This document shows, one piece after another, positions 38,063-47,886 of a stretch of 47,886 bases of DNA. The stretch covers positions 1-47,886 of the forward strand of contig JAHREW010000048.1 in NCBI GenBank assembly GCA_020883125.1. The letters are read 5' to 3'. A program made the position numbers and the translations under genes. How positions within the stretch are numbered: position 1 is the stretch's first letter; every line of letters starts with the position of its first letter. The stretch comes from Microcoleus sp. CAWBG506. Its GTDB lineage: Bacteria; Cyanobacteriota; Cyanobacteriia; Cyanobacteriales; Microcoleaceae. The notes under the pieces were generated by a model that had not been told where the DNA came from, did not search any database, and was given only the letters and a program-made list of their open reading frames with translations.

Positions 38063-41000
38063 TCATGGTGAAACTACTCCAGTAGTAAGGATGAGAGAAA
38101 TTGCGGTTTGATTGCTGTAAATTAGGAGGTAAATTTAAAGTGGCATCGGTTGTGACTAACTGTCGGTTTGTCATCCTAATTTTACCAGCAATCATTGCCT
38201 GTTGAGCAAGTTGCAGAGCCTCTGTCTTAATTATCGATCCTCGTCGAAGTTGGTTGTAAAATTCACTCATCAGCCCCAAAGTGCCTCCATCATCAACATA
38301 CCACAAACTCCCTAGGGCAGATTTAGCGCCGGATTTGACAGCTAAACCTCCAAAACCTAATTCTGCTTCCCGATCGCCTAAAGCCGTTCTACAAGCACTT
38401 AACACCAACAATTCCACTTGGGGATTGCGCCAATTCAAACTTTCCATGCGATCTAGCTGCAATTTATAATTCCACATTTGAATGTAAGAATTGCTGGATT
38501 TTCCAGATAGGAATTCAGCATGAGTCGCTAGGTGAACGATCCGAAAGCCTCCCTGTTTGTGTTGGGAATTGAGATTATCTATAGTGAAAGTCGAATTGAG
38601 AAAAGATTGTCCGCTCCACTCACCATTAATTACCTGTAATTCTAATGGTACACTGGGCAAGGGTTTTTGTTCAACAAACTCCGATCTACCCATTGCTAAT
38701 AAGGAAGCACTCCTCACAGATTGATAATCGGTATTGGTATTGCTGAAACTGGGAATGAGACTAAAATTATATTTTTCAATCAAGAAGCCTTTCCCATCGT
38801 GTAAAGCCGCAAATGGTAGGCTTCGTAGCCCTGGATCTACTGATAGCAACAGGGTATGAATGCCAAATTTTTCTAAATCAGGCTCTAGCTGTGAGAACAA
38901 CCATTTGTATAGTTGTTGGGCGGGTGGCAAATAGGTGGTAGTGTTGATTTTTCTCGGATTAGTAATTTCATCCCGTAGTTGCTTGACGACGGGGAATAAA
39001 GCTGCTCTGTTGGCTGCGGGTACGCTGTAGCGAATCGGTTGTCCTAGGGGAGGAATTAAGATTATTTCTAATTGTTCGTATCGGGAAACTAGATAAATAA
39101 TACCAGACCGCCTACCTGTTTTTTGTTGGATGGTTTGTAAAGTGTTTTGAAATTTATTAATCATCACGTTTTGCTCTGGGATGTTGGCGGTGACACCCAG
39201 ATGTTCTAAAAATTCTTGATTTCTAATTTTTTCGATTTCCCGGACTGTTTTTTGTAGGTTATTTTGTTCAAAAATGCGATCGGGAGACGGAACATATCCC
39301 AGAACTTGAGATCCATTAGGGTTGACAATTGTTGATGGTGTTGAGTCTTTTGGAGGTATAACACCACTGTGGGACAACCGGCTGGTGATACTTGGATCGA
39401 TGGTTAAAACTCGATCGCCTATACCGCCAGGATTGTCTAAGGGTGAGATTTTGCGAGGTTGAGAGTCTTCTGGATTGAGGGTGGAAGATTCTGGTTTGGG
39501 TTTCGGTGTGGGTGTGGGTGTGGCTGTGGATGTGGCTGTGGTGATTGGTGTTACGGGTACTTCGACAGATTCTAGGGTTGATGTTACCTGCTGAATTGCC
39601 GGCTGGTTGATGACAGTTACCCCTGGATTTACCGGCTGGTTTATTACTGTTTTTTCCTGATTTTCCTGTGGATTTATGACAGTTATCAGTGGAGTTTGAG
39701 TTGAATTTATGACAGTTATCGGTGGAGTTTCAGTCGGAATTGTGAGAGTTATCGGTGGAGTTTCAGTCGGAATTGTGAGAGTTATCGGTGGAGTTTCAGT
39801 CGGAATTGTGAGAGTTATCGGTGGAGTTTCAGTCGAAATTGTGAGAGTTATCGGTGGAGTTTCAGTCGGAATTGTGAGAGTTATCGGTGGAGTTTCAGTC
39901 GGAATTGTGAGAGTTATCGGTGGAGTTTCAGTCGGAATTGTGAGAGTTATCGGTGGAGTTTCGCTGGGAGTTGGAGTTACAAGCGCCGTTGGAGTTGGAG
40001 TTTGATTGGGAGTCGGAGTTATCGCCGACGTGGGAGTGGGAGTGACACTGGGAGTGGGAGTTTCACTGGGAGTGGGAGTTATCGCGGGCGTGGGAGTGAC
40101 ACTGGGATTGGGAGTGGGAGTGACACTGGGATTGGGAGTGGGAGTTATCGCGGGCGTGGGAGTGACACTGGGATTGGGAGTGGGAGTGACACTGGGATTG
40201 GGAGTGGGAGTGACACTGGGATTGGGAGTGGGAGTGACACTAGGAGTGGGAGTCACACTGGGATTGGGAGTGGGAGTGACACTAGGAGTGGGAGTCACAC
40301 TAGGAGTGGGAGTGACACTAGGAGTGGGGGTGGGATTGGGAGTGGGAGTCACACTAGGAGTGGGAGTGACACTAGGAGTGGGGGTGGGATTAGGAGTGGG
40401 AGTGACACTAGGAGTGGGGGTGACACTAGGAGTGGGGGTGGGATTGGGAGTGGGAGTGACACTAGGAGTGGGGGTGGGATTGGGAGTGGGAGTGACACTA
40501 GGAGTGGGGGTGGGATTGGGAGTGGGAGTGATGGTGGCATCATCAGTATTGAATGCAATATTACCTACATTCTGTGAGCCTGGAAAGGACTGCGATAGAA
40601 TTGTAGACTGTCCAGTTATGATTGCAGCAGCCGTGCCATTGATAGTAGCATCCCCCACCACAAAGGGTTGAATTGGGGGGCCACCATCGCCTCCTGCGTG
40701 TCTAATGGTGATATTTCCCCCACCGATGCCACCAGCAGTGGAAATACTAGCAAATCCTGTGGGCGAAAGTAGAGTTGGGAAAGAATCTGTAGCGCGGAAA
40801 AATCCGCCTGTGGAGGATACAAAAACAGTCCCACCGGTGCCGCTAGTGCCGCCTTGGGCATTGATGAAACTGACTTGAATATCGCCGATCGGATCTAAGG
40901 AAACATTACCACCATTTCCGACTATACCGCTGGTATTGATTTGTCTTGCGGTAATAGAATCTTTGGCAACTACGGTGATATTACCGCCAATATTTCCTGA

Positions 41001-44000
41001 TGTGGTTAAATTTTTGACATTGACAGTGCCGTTTGGACTCAAAAGTGCGATCGCCCCGCCATTTCCAGAATTAGAAGCAGTAATATCTCCCAAAACATTG
41101 ATATTTCCGGTACTATTTACAGTCAAACTTTGAGCGTTTATTGAGGAATTGGCTGTTACATTACCAGCATTGGCGATCGCCACATTTGCTAGCTGTCTCG
41201 TAGCGCCAACTGCTGCACCGAAAGTGACGCTGCCAGTACCAGCCGCGACATTTAGATCGAAACTGCCATTAACACTGTCGATCGCCCCTCCAAAGGTAAT
41301 ATTGCCACCTCCAGAACTCAATTTAGTATTTTGGCTTAAGCCCAAAGCGCTGTTGAGCGTAATTCCGCCATTATTGGTGGTAACATTACCAGCTAAATTA
41401 GTATTGGTTGCCGTAACACTCAAACCAGAAAGTGCTGTGGTTTGTCCGATATTGCCTTGCAATACCACATTACCTGTACCAGCATCAATGTTCAAACGGC
41501 GATCGCCATCGATCGCACCTGTGACACTCACATTACCACCACCACTACTGATAGCCACATCCTTACCGACTGTGACATTCCCCTTAATAGCGATACCCTG
41601 ATTGGTGGTAGTGATACCACCATTCAAATTCAAGGTGGGAGTATTGAGACTGATGCTGCTGTTGTCATTGCCGGTAATATTGCCATTAAGGGCGATCGAA
41701 CCACTTTTCGTTTGAATATTTACCGGATCGGAAAAACTAAGATTATTAGGAATAGTCACATTCCCACTGCTATCCGATCGCCCAATAGTAATCGAACTAA
41801 AGCCATTTTGAAGCAAACTCATTTCCGATGCAGTCAAATCCAAAGCGCTAGTATTATTATCAGTCCCACCAACAACTATATTTTGTCCCACAGTTGCAGG
41901 TTGCAGCGTTAGCACATTAGTACCAGAAACTTTCCCAGAAAAATCAATTTCGCCAGCGGTGAGATTCAGAGGATTATTCCCGGCGGATAAAGTTGAACCA
42001 AAAGCAATCCTGCCATTTCCCACTCCCCAATTCACAGGACCATTTAATGTCACCGGGCCACTAAAATCAATATTATCATTAGTCGTGGTGATATTTCCCT
42101 TCAGCCCCACACTTCCCAGGCCATTTTGAATCAAAGCACCGTCTAAATTAAGATTATTACCAATATTCACATTCCCGGTATTGCTGATAGTTAGCGTACC
42201 GTTATTGGTGGTAGTTACACTCTGCAATAAATTAATAGTATCACCGGAAATACCGATATTTCCCGCCACATTGACTGCTGCATTAGCAGTGATATTTTTC
42301 CCGCTAATCTGCAACCCGCTTACAGAACTAGAATTGCCGATCGCCCCAGTGAATGTCACATTACCAGTACCACCATTTACGGTCAAATTGCTATTGCCAT
42401 TAACAGTATCATTGAAAGTAATACTGCTACCGGCTAGAGTGGGGTTGTTGGCTATGGTTACTGCATCTCCATAGGTCTGACTGGTGGTGGTTGTCACATT
42501 GCCATTGAGTAGAGTTGGACCGCCAGTATTCGTCGTCAGACTATTAGCTGTAACAGCATTAAAGGTGGTTGTACCGGTAGTATTGGCGGTGATATTTCCT
42601 AATGGTGTGGAATTGCCGATCGCCCCAGTGAATGTCACATTACCAGTGCCACCATTTACGGTCAAATTGCTATTGCCATTAACGGTATCATTGAAAGTAA
42701 TACTGCTACCGGTTAGAGTGGGATTGTTGGCTATGGTTACTGCATCTGCATAGATCTGGCTGTTGCTGGTCACATTGCCATTGAGTAGAGTTGTGCCGCC
42801 AGTATTCGTCGTCAGACTATTAGCTGTCACAGCATTAAAGGTGGTTGTACCGGTAGTATTGGCGGTGATATTTCCTAATGGTGTGGAATTGCCGATCACC
42901 CCGATAACATCAATCTTTCCCGTACCTGTTTCTAAGGTGAGATTCCCACTGCCATTAATGTTATTATTAAACAGAATATTCCCGCCTGCTGCATTGCCTG
43001 TTCCCACCAAGACATTATTGCCAACTAGGGCATTGCCGTTAATTGTAATATCTTGAGATTTGGTAGTAATATTGCCATTCAGGTTATTAGTGGTAGCATT
43101 GAGAGTAATCGAAGCATTATCAGTTCCAGAAATTGATTGATTGGGATTTACTAAAATATTGCCTTGAGTATTGAAACTCACAGGATCTTGAAAAGATATG
43201 GGCAAATTGTCTACAGTAATATTCCCGGTTGTAGTGTTACTGCCGAAAACAATTTTACTAAAGCCATTACGCAAGGAGGATAAAAGCTGTGGTCCTAAAT
43301 CGATCGCCCCTAGATCATCAGCAAGTCCTTTTTGGAAGCGAATGCCGACATTGGGCGCAGACGGTACAATTGACAAAGTACCTTGACTCTTGACCGAATC
43401 TACTCCTCCCGAAAAGCCGATCTCATTGCCACTAATGGTAATATTTCCAGTACCGGACAATCCCTGGGCATCAATCACATTTACCCCAACTTGATTGGGA
43501 GTTGCGATCGCCATATTTCCGGCAGTACCAGCACTAGAACTAGAGTTCCAAATTGCACCTGCACTTGCCACAATGTCGCCTGTTTTGCCGCTGAGAGTGA
43601 TGTTTCCACCATTGCCAGCAGTAGAACTAGAATTAAGATTACCCCCGTTAATCTTGTTGGCACTGAGTGCGATCGGGCCTCCATTTCCGGTAGTAGAACT
43701 TGTATCGATCGCCCCTGTGGAAGTCGTTGTAATCGTACCATTATTGCTGGTCAAGGCGATCGCCCGTCCGGGATTTGTCGTATCGCCAGTAGTAATATCA
43801 CCTGTAGCTGTAATCGCGATGGCGATCGGACTGGTAAGATTACGAGAATTGACTATGTTGAGGGAACCCAAAGGCACTGTCCCCCCAAGAGCCCCGTTGA
43901 GATTAATAATGCCTGTTCCCGTAGTCAAAGTTAGATTGCCACCACCATCAACAGTTCCCCCAAAATTAATATTACCAGCATTAGTTAACCCTGTATTCAG

Positions 44001-47000
44001 AGCGATATTAGAATTAGTAGCGAGAGAGACTTTGCCACCAAAGATAATATTCTGTTCGTTGGTGATAATATTAGAATTAGCTAAAAAATTGGTCGTTGGA
44101 GCATTAAAGGTAATTGAAGCATTGTTTACACCTGTAATGTTGCCACTGACTGCAATGCTGCCCCCTTGCATGGTGACGGGTAAACTAAAAGTAACACCAG
44201 CGGGGTCAATGGCGATCGCACCAGTACCATTTGTGCGCCCGACAATCATTTGGGAAAACCCATTCAATACCGGAGGTGCGAGTTCCGCTGCACTCAAATT
44301 CAAACGAGAGTCCGCAGTATTACCACCCACACTAATATCTAAGCTGGGAGTCAATGGCTGCAACTGGATAGTCCCAGTACCTTTAACTTGACTTTTTCCT
44401 GATAGTTGAATTTCATCCCCAGTCAAAGTCACATTGCCACCTAACTGCGCATCAATCGCACCACCAGCCAGGTTAATTGGAATGGAATTGTTATTAGCCT
44501 TTCCCGTGAGGCTAATATTACCAGTTCCCGTAGCTTGCACCGTTACCAGTGGGGCTGCGGGGAATGTAACGCCGTAACTGCTAAATGCCGTCCCGACACC
44601 AGTACCAGTTAAACTAATATCTCCATTCTGGGATTTTACTGTGGCTGAGTTGATCCAAATCCCGGAATTAGTACCTGTCCCTGCACTCCCCGTCCCCGTC
44701 AGCGTCACCTTTCCCAAGCCTGCGGTTTGGACTGTAGCACCACCATCTATATATATACCCTCGTTCACAGTCCCAGTCCCACCACCAGTACCCGTCAAGC
44801 TGACATTTCCAGAGGAGGCTTTGACAGTACCTGGTCCAACTAATATGCCTCGATTACCATCAGTCCCATTTCCTCCCGTACCGCTGAGAGTCAGACTCCC
44901 AGTGCCTGTAGATTCTACCACCCCAGACACTGAAATGCCCGTGTTGTTGCCCACACTGCCTTTACCTGTTCCAGTGAGAGTGACATCTCCATTTTGCGAT
45001 CGCACTATGCTGGGATTATCAATATTTATCCCCTGATTACTATCCGTCCCATTTCCTGCGGTACCGATGATAGTAAGAGTCCCGTTCCCCTTCGACTCCA
45101 CTGTAGTGTTGTTGATCTTAACGCCAGTATTTTGAGTTAAAGTTCCACCACCGTTACCAGTCAGGTTGATACTGCCCCCAGCCGATCGCACAGTGCTACT
45201 ATTAACAGCGATCCCTGGATTATTAAATGTGCCATTCCCGCCAGTACCGTTGAAAGTAATACTCCCTGTCCCGATCGACTCCACTGTACTGTTATTAATG
45301 TTTATCCCCGTATTTTGGCTAGCAGTGCCACTACCAGTACCTTTGAGGGTAATATTGCCATTGAGCGATCGAACTGTGCTGGTATTATCCATCAAAATCC
45401 CTACATTGCTAGTGATACCATTCACACCAGTTCCAGTCAGACTAATGCTACCTGTTCCCGTGGATTCCACCACTGCACTGGAAGTTAAATAAATACCTTC
45501 TCCAACCCCCTTACTGCTACCAGTCAAAGTAATATCCCCATTGACTGAACTTATCCTAGGGCCACGCAAAACTATTCCCGAACTATTAACACTGCTACCA
45601 CCAGTTCCATTCAGAGTAATACTCCCGATCCCAGTAGTTTGCAATGTGCTAGCAGCATCCACGGAAATACCAATATTGGTTGCCGTATTTCCTGCAACAC
45701 CATTCAGGTTAATGTTCCCACCTCCGGCATTAATTTTGCTGCCCTGGATATCGATTCCATTCCCCAAGGTAGCATTCCCCTGACCATTACCCAGGAAATT
45801 TCCCCCATTGGTATTAATCGTAGAACTCAATATCTTGAGACCACCTCCAGCATTCAGATTAATATTGCCTCCCTGAGTTGTGATATCATTATTAATAGTA
45901 ATATTATTATTAGCATTCAGAGTCAGAGAATTCTTACTAATCCAAGAAACTGGTGCGCTAACTGTAATATCACCTACACTACCAAAATTAGATGCAGTGG
46001 AAATAGTCACACTTGCATTATTTAGCTGTGTTTGCAGCGTCCCATTATTAATCGTAGAAGTAGCCGCAAAGGGAGTAAATACTCCCCCTAATGTACCGCC
46101 ACCTGCATTCGCACCTGTGCTAATAGTGATATCAGTAGGATCTAACAATAAGGTGCCAGCAATCCCAAATGGCGATCGCAAATCAACCGAGCCTTGAAAA
46201 TCCAGCGATTGCTTCCCCGATACTTCCGCAAAACCCCCATTCCCCGACACCAAGCCACCTCTGGCTGTAATATTGCCATTAAAACGAGTAGTTTCATCCG
46301 CCCAAACTATAACTCGCCCGCCATTCCCATTACTCACAGCATCAGCATTAATCGTCGAATCAGCACTCACAAAAGTCCGCGCAGCATTGGGCACCGTCCC
46401 CAAACCCTGATAATCTCCCCCAATCAGTACATTACCGCCACCATTAACACCAGAAGCATTAATATTGCCCCCAATAACTGCTACTTTATCGCCTAAAATA
46501 CTTACAGTACCCCCAGTGTTACCAGAGACATTGAGAGTGCCAGAGGCGATCGTCGTTCCCGGACTCATCGGCACAGCCACATTCCCTGTCAACACCACCT
46601 CACCATTCAGATTTACCACCAAACCCGTAGCCTGTTGCACACCTTTTCCAGTCAACAATTCGGGCAAAGATAACACCGATTGCGTCAAATTATTCGGCAA
46701 CAAACCCTGATTAGCCGTCGGCTGCACTTCCAAACTCAACAAATTTCCTGCTTGAGAAATCCGCACCAAATTTTGACCTGGTACTGCTGTCATCGAAATC
46801 TGACCACCGGGCGCATTCAACTGACCAGTATTCACCACAGTACCGCCCATTAAACTCAAGTTTTGACCATTTTGAACGCTCAAATTCCCAGCATTAACAA
46901 TACTTCCCGGTTGCAAATTAGTAAAAGCAAAACTATTAGGATTGCCGATTAAAGTCGCCCAATTATTATTGCCGATCGCATTAAACCACTGATTCCCCCC

Positions 47001-47435
47001 AAAACCCATCCCCGTCGCCGTATTAGCATTAAAAGAACCAGGCACATTCAAGCTAGCACCAGGCCCAAAAATCATCCCCGAAGGATTCATCAAAAATAAA
47101 TTAGAATTCCCACCCGTAACTTGAATCAATCCATTAATTAACGAAGGATTACCGCCATTAATCCGTCCCAGAATATTTTGGATATTGGGATTAGTCAAAA
47201 AATTAGCAATTTGACCTTCACTGAGATTAAACTGAGTAAAACTGTGAAACAGATTAGCCCGATCTCCGCTGAAAGCTCCCCCAGTAATATCGTAGCGATT
47301 GCCATTTGTAGTAACCTGTGTATTCGTACCGTCTGGTGCTGGGGTGATTGGTTGTGCACCAGCAGGTAAAGCCACTGCACTCAGCCACCCAATTGTGAAT
47401 AACCATCGGATAAAATGCAGTTTATTGGCGTTCAT
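38046..47435 (-). CDS. Giant two-partner-secretion adhesin with C-terminal CHAT protease domain
   Basis: The 3129-residue protein has a signal peptide ending PAGAQ (about residue 28). A TPS/haemagglutinin N-terminal domain (about 28-270, with [14 protein letters not shown]) follows, which a TpsB outer-membrane pore would recognise. A long beta-helix of Gly/Asn/Thr-rich repeats occupies about 270-2290. A Pro/Thr tract ([12 protein letters not shown] type, about 2297-2477) and a [11 protein letters not shown] repeat (about 2490-2580) come next. The C-terminus, from about 2720, is a complete CHAT domain: [19 protein letters not shown], His2972 in HLATHAEF and Cys3015 in [12 protein letters not shown] form the caspase-like dyad. 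CHAT proteins are cysteine peptidases related to caspases and separase. The gene is intact with no frameshift. No TpsB gene is in the window. Confidence 0.92.
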   Translation of the reverse strand: MNANKLHFIRWLFTIGWLSAVALPAGAQPITPAPDGTNTQVTTNGNRYDITGGAFSGDRANLFHSFTQFNLSEGQIANFLTNPNIQNILGRINGGNPSLINGLIQVTGGNSNLFLMNPSGMIFGPGASLNVPGSFNANTATGMGFGGNQWFNAIGNNNWATLIGNPNSFAFTNLQPGSIVNAGNLSVQNGQNLSLMGGTVVNTGQLNAPGGQISMTAVPGQNLVRISQAGNLLSLEVQPTANQGLLPNNLTQSVLSLPELLTGKGVQQATGLVVNLNGEVVLTGNVAVPMSPGTTIASGTLNVSGNTGGTVSILGDKVAVIGGNINASGVNGGGNVLIGGDYQGLGTVPNAARTFVSADSTINADAVSNGNGGRVIVWADETTRFNGNITARGGLVSGNGGFAEVSGKQSLDFQGSVDLRSPFGIAGTLLLDPTDITISTGANAGGGTLGGVFTPFAATSTINNGTLQTQLNNASVTISTASNFGSVGDITVSAPVSWISKNSLTLNANNNITINNDITTQGGNINLNAGGGLKILSSTINTNGGNFLGNGQGNATLGNGIDIQGSKINAGGGNINLNGVAGNTATNIGISVDAASTLQTTGIGSITLNGTGGSSVNSSGIVLRGPRISSVNGDITLTGSSKGVGEGIYLTSSAVVESTGTGSISLTGTGVNGITSNVGILMDNTSTVRSLNGNITLKGTGSGTASQNTGININNSTVESIGTGSITFNGTGGNGTFNNPGIAVNSSTVRSAGGSINLTGNGGGTLTQNTGVKINNTTVESKGNGTLTIIGTAGNGTDSNQGINIDNPSIVRSQNGDVTLTGTGKGSVGNNTGISVSGVVESTGTGSLTLSGTGGNGTDGNRGILVGPGTVKASSGNVSLTGTGGGTGTVNEGIYIDGGATVQTAGLGKVTLTGTGSAGTGTNSGIWINSATVKSQNGDISLTGTGVGTAFSSYGVTFPAAPLVTVQATGTGNISLTGKANNNSIPINLAGGAIDAQLGGNVTLTGDEIQLSGKSQVKGTGTIQLQPLTPSLDISVGGNTADSRLNLSAAELAPPVLNGFSQMIVGRTNGTGAIAIDPAGVTFSLPVTMQGGSIAVSGNITGVNNASITFNAPTTNFLANSNIITNEQNIIFGGKVSLATNSNIALNTGLTNAGNINFGGTVDGGGNLTLTTGTGIINLNGALGGTVPLGSLNIVNSRNLTSPIAIAITATGDITTGDTTNPGRAIALTSNNGTITTTSTGAIDTSSTTGNGGPIALSANKINGGNLNSSSTAGNGGNITLSGKTGDIVASAGAIWNSSSSAGTAGNMAIATPNQVGVNVIDAQGLSGTGNITISGNEIGFSGGVDSVKSQGTLSIVPSAPNVGIRFQKGLADDLGAIDLGPQLLSSLRNGFSKIVFGSNTTTGNITVDNLPISFQDPVSFNTQGNILVNPNQSISGTDNASITLNATTNNLNGNITTKSQDITINGNALVGNNVLVGTGNAAGGNILFNNNINGSGNLTLETGTGKIDVIGVIGNSTPLGNITANTTGTTTFNAVTANSLTTNTGGTTLLNGNVTSNSQIYADAVTIANNPTLTGSSITFNDTVNGNSNLTVNGGTGNVTFTGAIGNSTPLGNITANTTGTTTFNAVTANSLTTNTGGPTLLNGNVTTTTSQTYGDAVTIANNPTLAGSSITFNDTVNGNSNLTVNGGTGNVTFTGAIGNSSSVSGLQISGKNITANAAVNVAGNIGISGDTINLLQSVTTTNNGTLTISNTGNVNIGNNLNLDGALIQNGLGSVGLKGNITTTNDNIDFSGPVTLNGPVNWGVGNGRIAFGSTLSAGNNPLNLTAGEIDFSGKVSGTNVLTLQPATVGQNIVVGGTDNNTSALDLTASEMSLLQNGFSSITIGRSDSSGNVTIPNNLSFSDPVNIQTKSGSIALNGNITGNDNSSISLNTPTLNLNGGITTTNQGIAIKGNVTVGKDVAISSGGGNVSVTGAIDGDRRLNIDAGTGNVVLQGNIGQTTALSGLSVTATNTNLAGNVTTNNGGITLNSALGLSQNTKLSSGGGNITFGGAIDSVNGSFDLNVAAGTGSVTFGAAVGATRQLANVAIANAGNVTANSSINAQSLTVNSTGNINVLGDITASNSGNGGAIALLSPNGTVNVKNLTTSGNIGGNITVVAKDSITARQINTSGIVGNGGNVSLDPIGDIQVSFINAQGGTSGTGGTVFVSSTGGFFRATDSFPTLLSPTGFASISTAGGIGGGNITIRHAGGDGGPPIQPFVVGDATINGTAAAIITGQSTILSQSFPGSQNVGNIAFNTDDATITPTPNPTPTPSVTPTPNPTPTPSVTPTPNPTPTPSVTPTPSVTPTPNPTPTPSVTPTPSVTPTPNPTPTPSVTPTPSVTPTPSVTPTPNPSVTPTPSVTPTPNPSVTPTPNPSVTPTPNPSVTPTPAITPTPNPSVTPTPNPSVTPTPAITPTPSETPTPSVTPTPTSAITPTPNQTPTPTALVTPTPSETPPITLTIPTETPPITLTIPTETPPITLTIPTETPPITLTISTETPPITLTIPTETPPITLTIPTETPPITLTIPTETPPITVINSTQTPLITVINPQENQEKTVINQPVNPGVTVINQPAIQQVTSTLESVEVPVTPITTATSTATPTPTPKPKPESSTLNPEDSQPRKISPLDNPGGIGDRVLTIDPSITSRLSHSGVIPPKDSTPSTIVNPNGSQVLGYVPSPDRIFEQNNLQKTVREIEKIRNQEFLEHLGVTANIPEQNVMINKFQNTLQTIQQKTGRRSGIIYLVSRYEQLEIILIPPLGQPIRYSVPAANRAALFPVVKQLRDEITNPRKINTTTYLPPAQQLYKWLFSQLEPDLEKFGIHTLLLSVDPGLRSLPFAALHDGKGFLIEKYNFSLIPSFSNTNTDYQSVRSASLLAMGRSEFVEQKPLPSVPLELQVINGEWSGQSFLNSTFTIDNLNSQHKQGGFRIVHLATHAEFLSGKSSNSYIQMWNYKLQLDRMESLNWRNPQVELLVLSACRTALGDREAELGFGGLAVKSGAKSALGSLWYVDDGGTLGLMSEFYNQLRRGSIIKTEALQLAQQAMIAGKIRMTNRQLVTTDATLNLPPNLQQSNRNFSHPYYWSSFTMIGNPW
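39715..39961 (-). repeat. 33-bp tandem repeat in the adhesin linker
   Basis: gttatcggtggagtttcagt begins at 39715, 39748, 39781 and so on to 39946: seven full 33-bp units and a partial. They encode the 11-residue unit [11 protein letters not shown]. Units are nearly identical at DNA level (one has cgaaatt for cggaatt), which points to recent expansion. Confidence 0.92.
40005..40545 (-). repeat. Pro/Thr-rich minisatellite in the adhesin linker
   Basis: Short units such as ggagtgggagtgacactagg repeat with variation and encode [12 protein letters not shown]. The plus strand is almost pure G/T/A here, a strong strand bias. Copy number is likely to vary between strains. Confidence 0.9.
42332..42890 (-). 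repeat. Two near-identical 93-residue beta-helix units
   Basis: The sequence aattgccgatcgccccagtg starts at 42332 and at 42611, with a divergent third boundary at 42887: unit lengths 279 and 276 bases. The two units differ at few positions ([14 protein letters not shown] versus [15 protein letters not shown]), so they are a recent duplication inside the adhesin. Confidence 0.85.
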
Positions 47436-47578
47436 TAATTTAATATTTTAATTATTCGTCTATGCCAATATAACTCAATAGCTAAGGAGTGTCAATATTT
47501 ACCAAGTCAATATAAAGCCCGTAAAAAATCAGGTTCCCAGACTTATTAAATAAGTTATATAGTTTCCAGTTTCATCAC
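47436..47578. promoter_or_regulatory. Upstream region of the adhesin-CHAT gene
   Basis: AT-rich sequence directly ahead of the start codon. On the minus strand I see AT-rich -10-like patches but no promoter I can defend. Confidence 0.25.
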
Positions 47579-47886
47579 TCAGTAGTCATTAGTCAGTAGT
47601 CCGTAGTCATTAGTCATTAGTTAGTAGTCATTAGTTAGTAGTCATTAGTTAGTAGTCATTAGTTAGTAGTCATTAGTTAGTAGTTAGTAGTCATTAGTCA
47701 GTAGTCATTAGTCAGTAGTCATTAGTCATTAGTCAGTAGTCAGTAGTCAGTAGTCATTAGTTAGTAGTCAGTAGTCAGTAGTCATTAGTTAGTAGTCAGT
47801 AGTCAGTAGTCATTAGTCAGTAGTCAGTAGTCAGTAGTCAGTAGTCAGTAGTCATTAGTCAGTAGTCATTAGTTAGTAGTCATTAG
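47579..47886. repeat. AGTAGTC/ATTAGTC heptamer repeat array reaching the window end
   Basis: About 44 seven-base units of the types AGTAGTC, ATTAGTC, ATTAGTT and AGTAGTT run without interruption to the window edge. This is a heptanucleotide STRR as found in filamentous cyanobacteria. It begins about 144 bases upstream of the adhesin start and holds no gene. Its true length is cut by the window. Confidence 0.95.

Noticed and set aside
39709-40671. Plus-strand frames rich in Gly, Ser and Val across the linker repeats
   Set aside because: They are antisense shadows of the Pro/Thr tracts of the adhesin; low-complexity DNA keeps several frames open.
43383-44391. Long plus-strand frames opposite the adhesin beta-helix
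   Set aside because: They mirror the repetitive Gly/Asn/Thr codons of the minus-strand gene and lack a ribosome site or any recognisable domain.

Overview
The window is chromosomal DNA of a filamentous cyanobacterium, most likely of the Microcoleus/Oscillatoria/Tychonema group. The evidence is frequent HIP1-type GCGATCGC octamers, heptanucleotide short tandem repeats (AATAACC, GAAGGAA and AGTAGTC types), a plant-type glutamate synthase, very large multi-PAS kinases, a PatA-type response regulator, and a giant adhesin with a CHAT domain. The assignment rests on gene content and repeat style, not on a marker gene.

Left end (1-4230) is a decaying accessory region. It holds a 99-bp tandem repeat, an NB-ARC-type ATPase gene interrupted by one in-frame TAG, a P-loop/WD40 gene remnant, an intact 2H-phosphoesterase (2'-5' RNA ligase-like) gene, a REP-type transposase gene interrupted by one TGA, and two long hairpins. 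From 4234 to 11020 lie the glutamate synthase large subunit gene, a DUF433/DUF5615 toxin-antitoxin pair, a possible 34-residue three-cysteine peptide, a mannose-6-phosphate isomerase-type cupin and an IscA/SufA-family iron-sulfur protein.

The centre (11230-24015) is a four-gene signalling block on the plus strand. A 2153-residue soluble kinase carries four CBS domains, a GAF domain and 11 PAS domains, one with a full LOV blue-light motif. Next come a 1229-residue membrane kinase with a CHASE sensor and two short receiver-kinase proteins that form a tight pair. None has a DNA-binding output. From 24054 to 34927 there is mostly housekeeping: a glycosyltransferase, a PatA-like regulator, yidD, truB, an RTX calcium-binding protein, a DUF1400 hydrolase, an HD hydrolase, and a ligA that contains a large in-frame insertion of palindromic repeats.

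The right end (34996-47435, minus strand) is a surface/export region: a lipoprotein solute-binding protein overlapping a glycosyltransferase, a SAM methyltransferase, and a 3129-residue protein. That protein joins a two-partner-secretion adhesin (signal peptide, TPS domain, beta-helix repeats) through a Pro/Thr linker to a C-terminal CHAT caspase-like protease domain. This exported adhesin-protease, laid out like a contact-dependent effector, is the strongest candidate for an unusual system here. Its outer-membrane TpsB partner is not in the window. The window ends in a run of heptamer repeats upstream of this gene.
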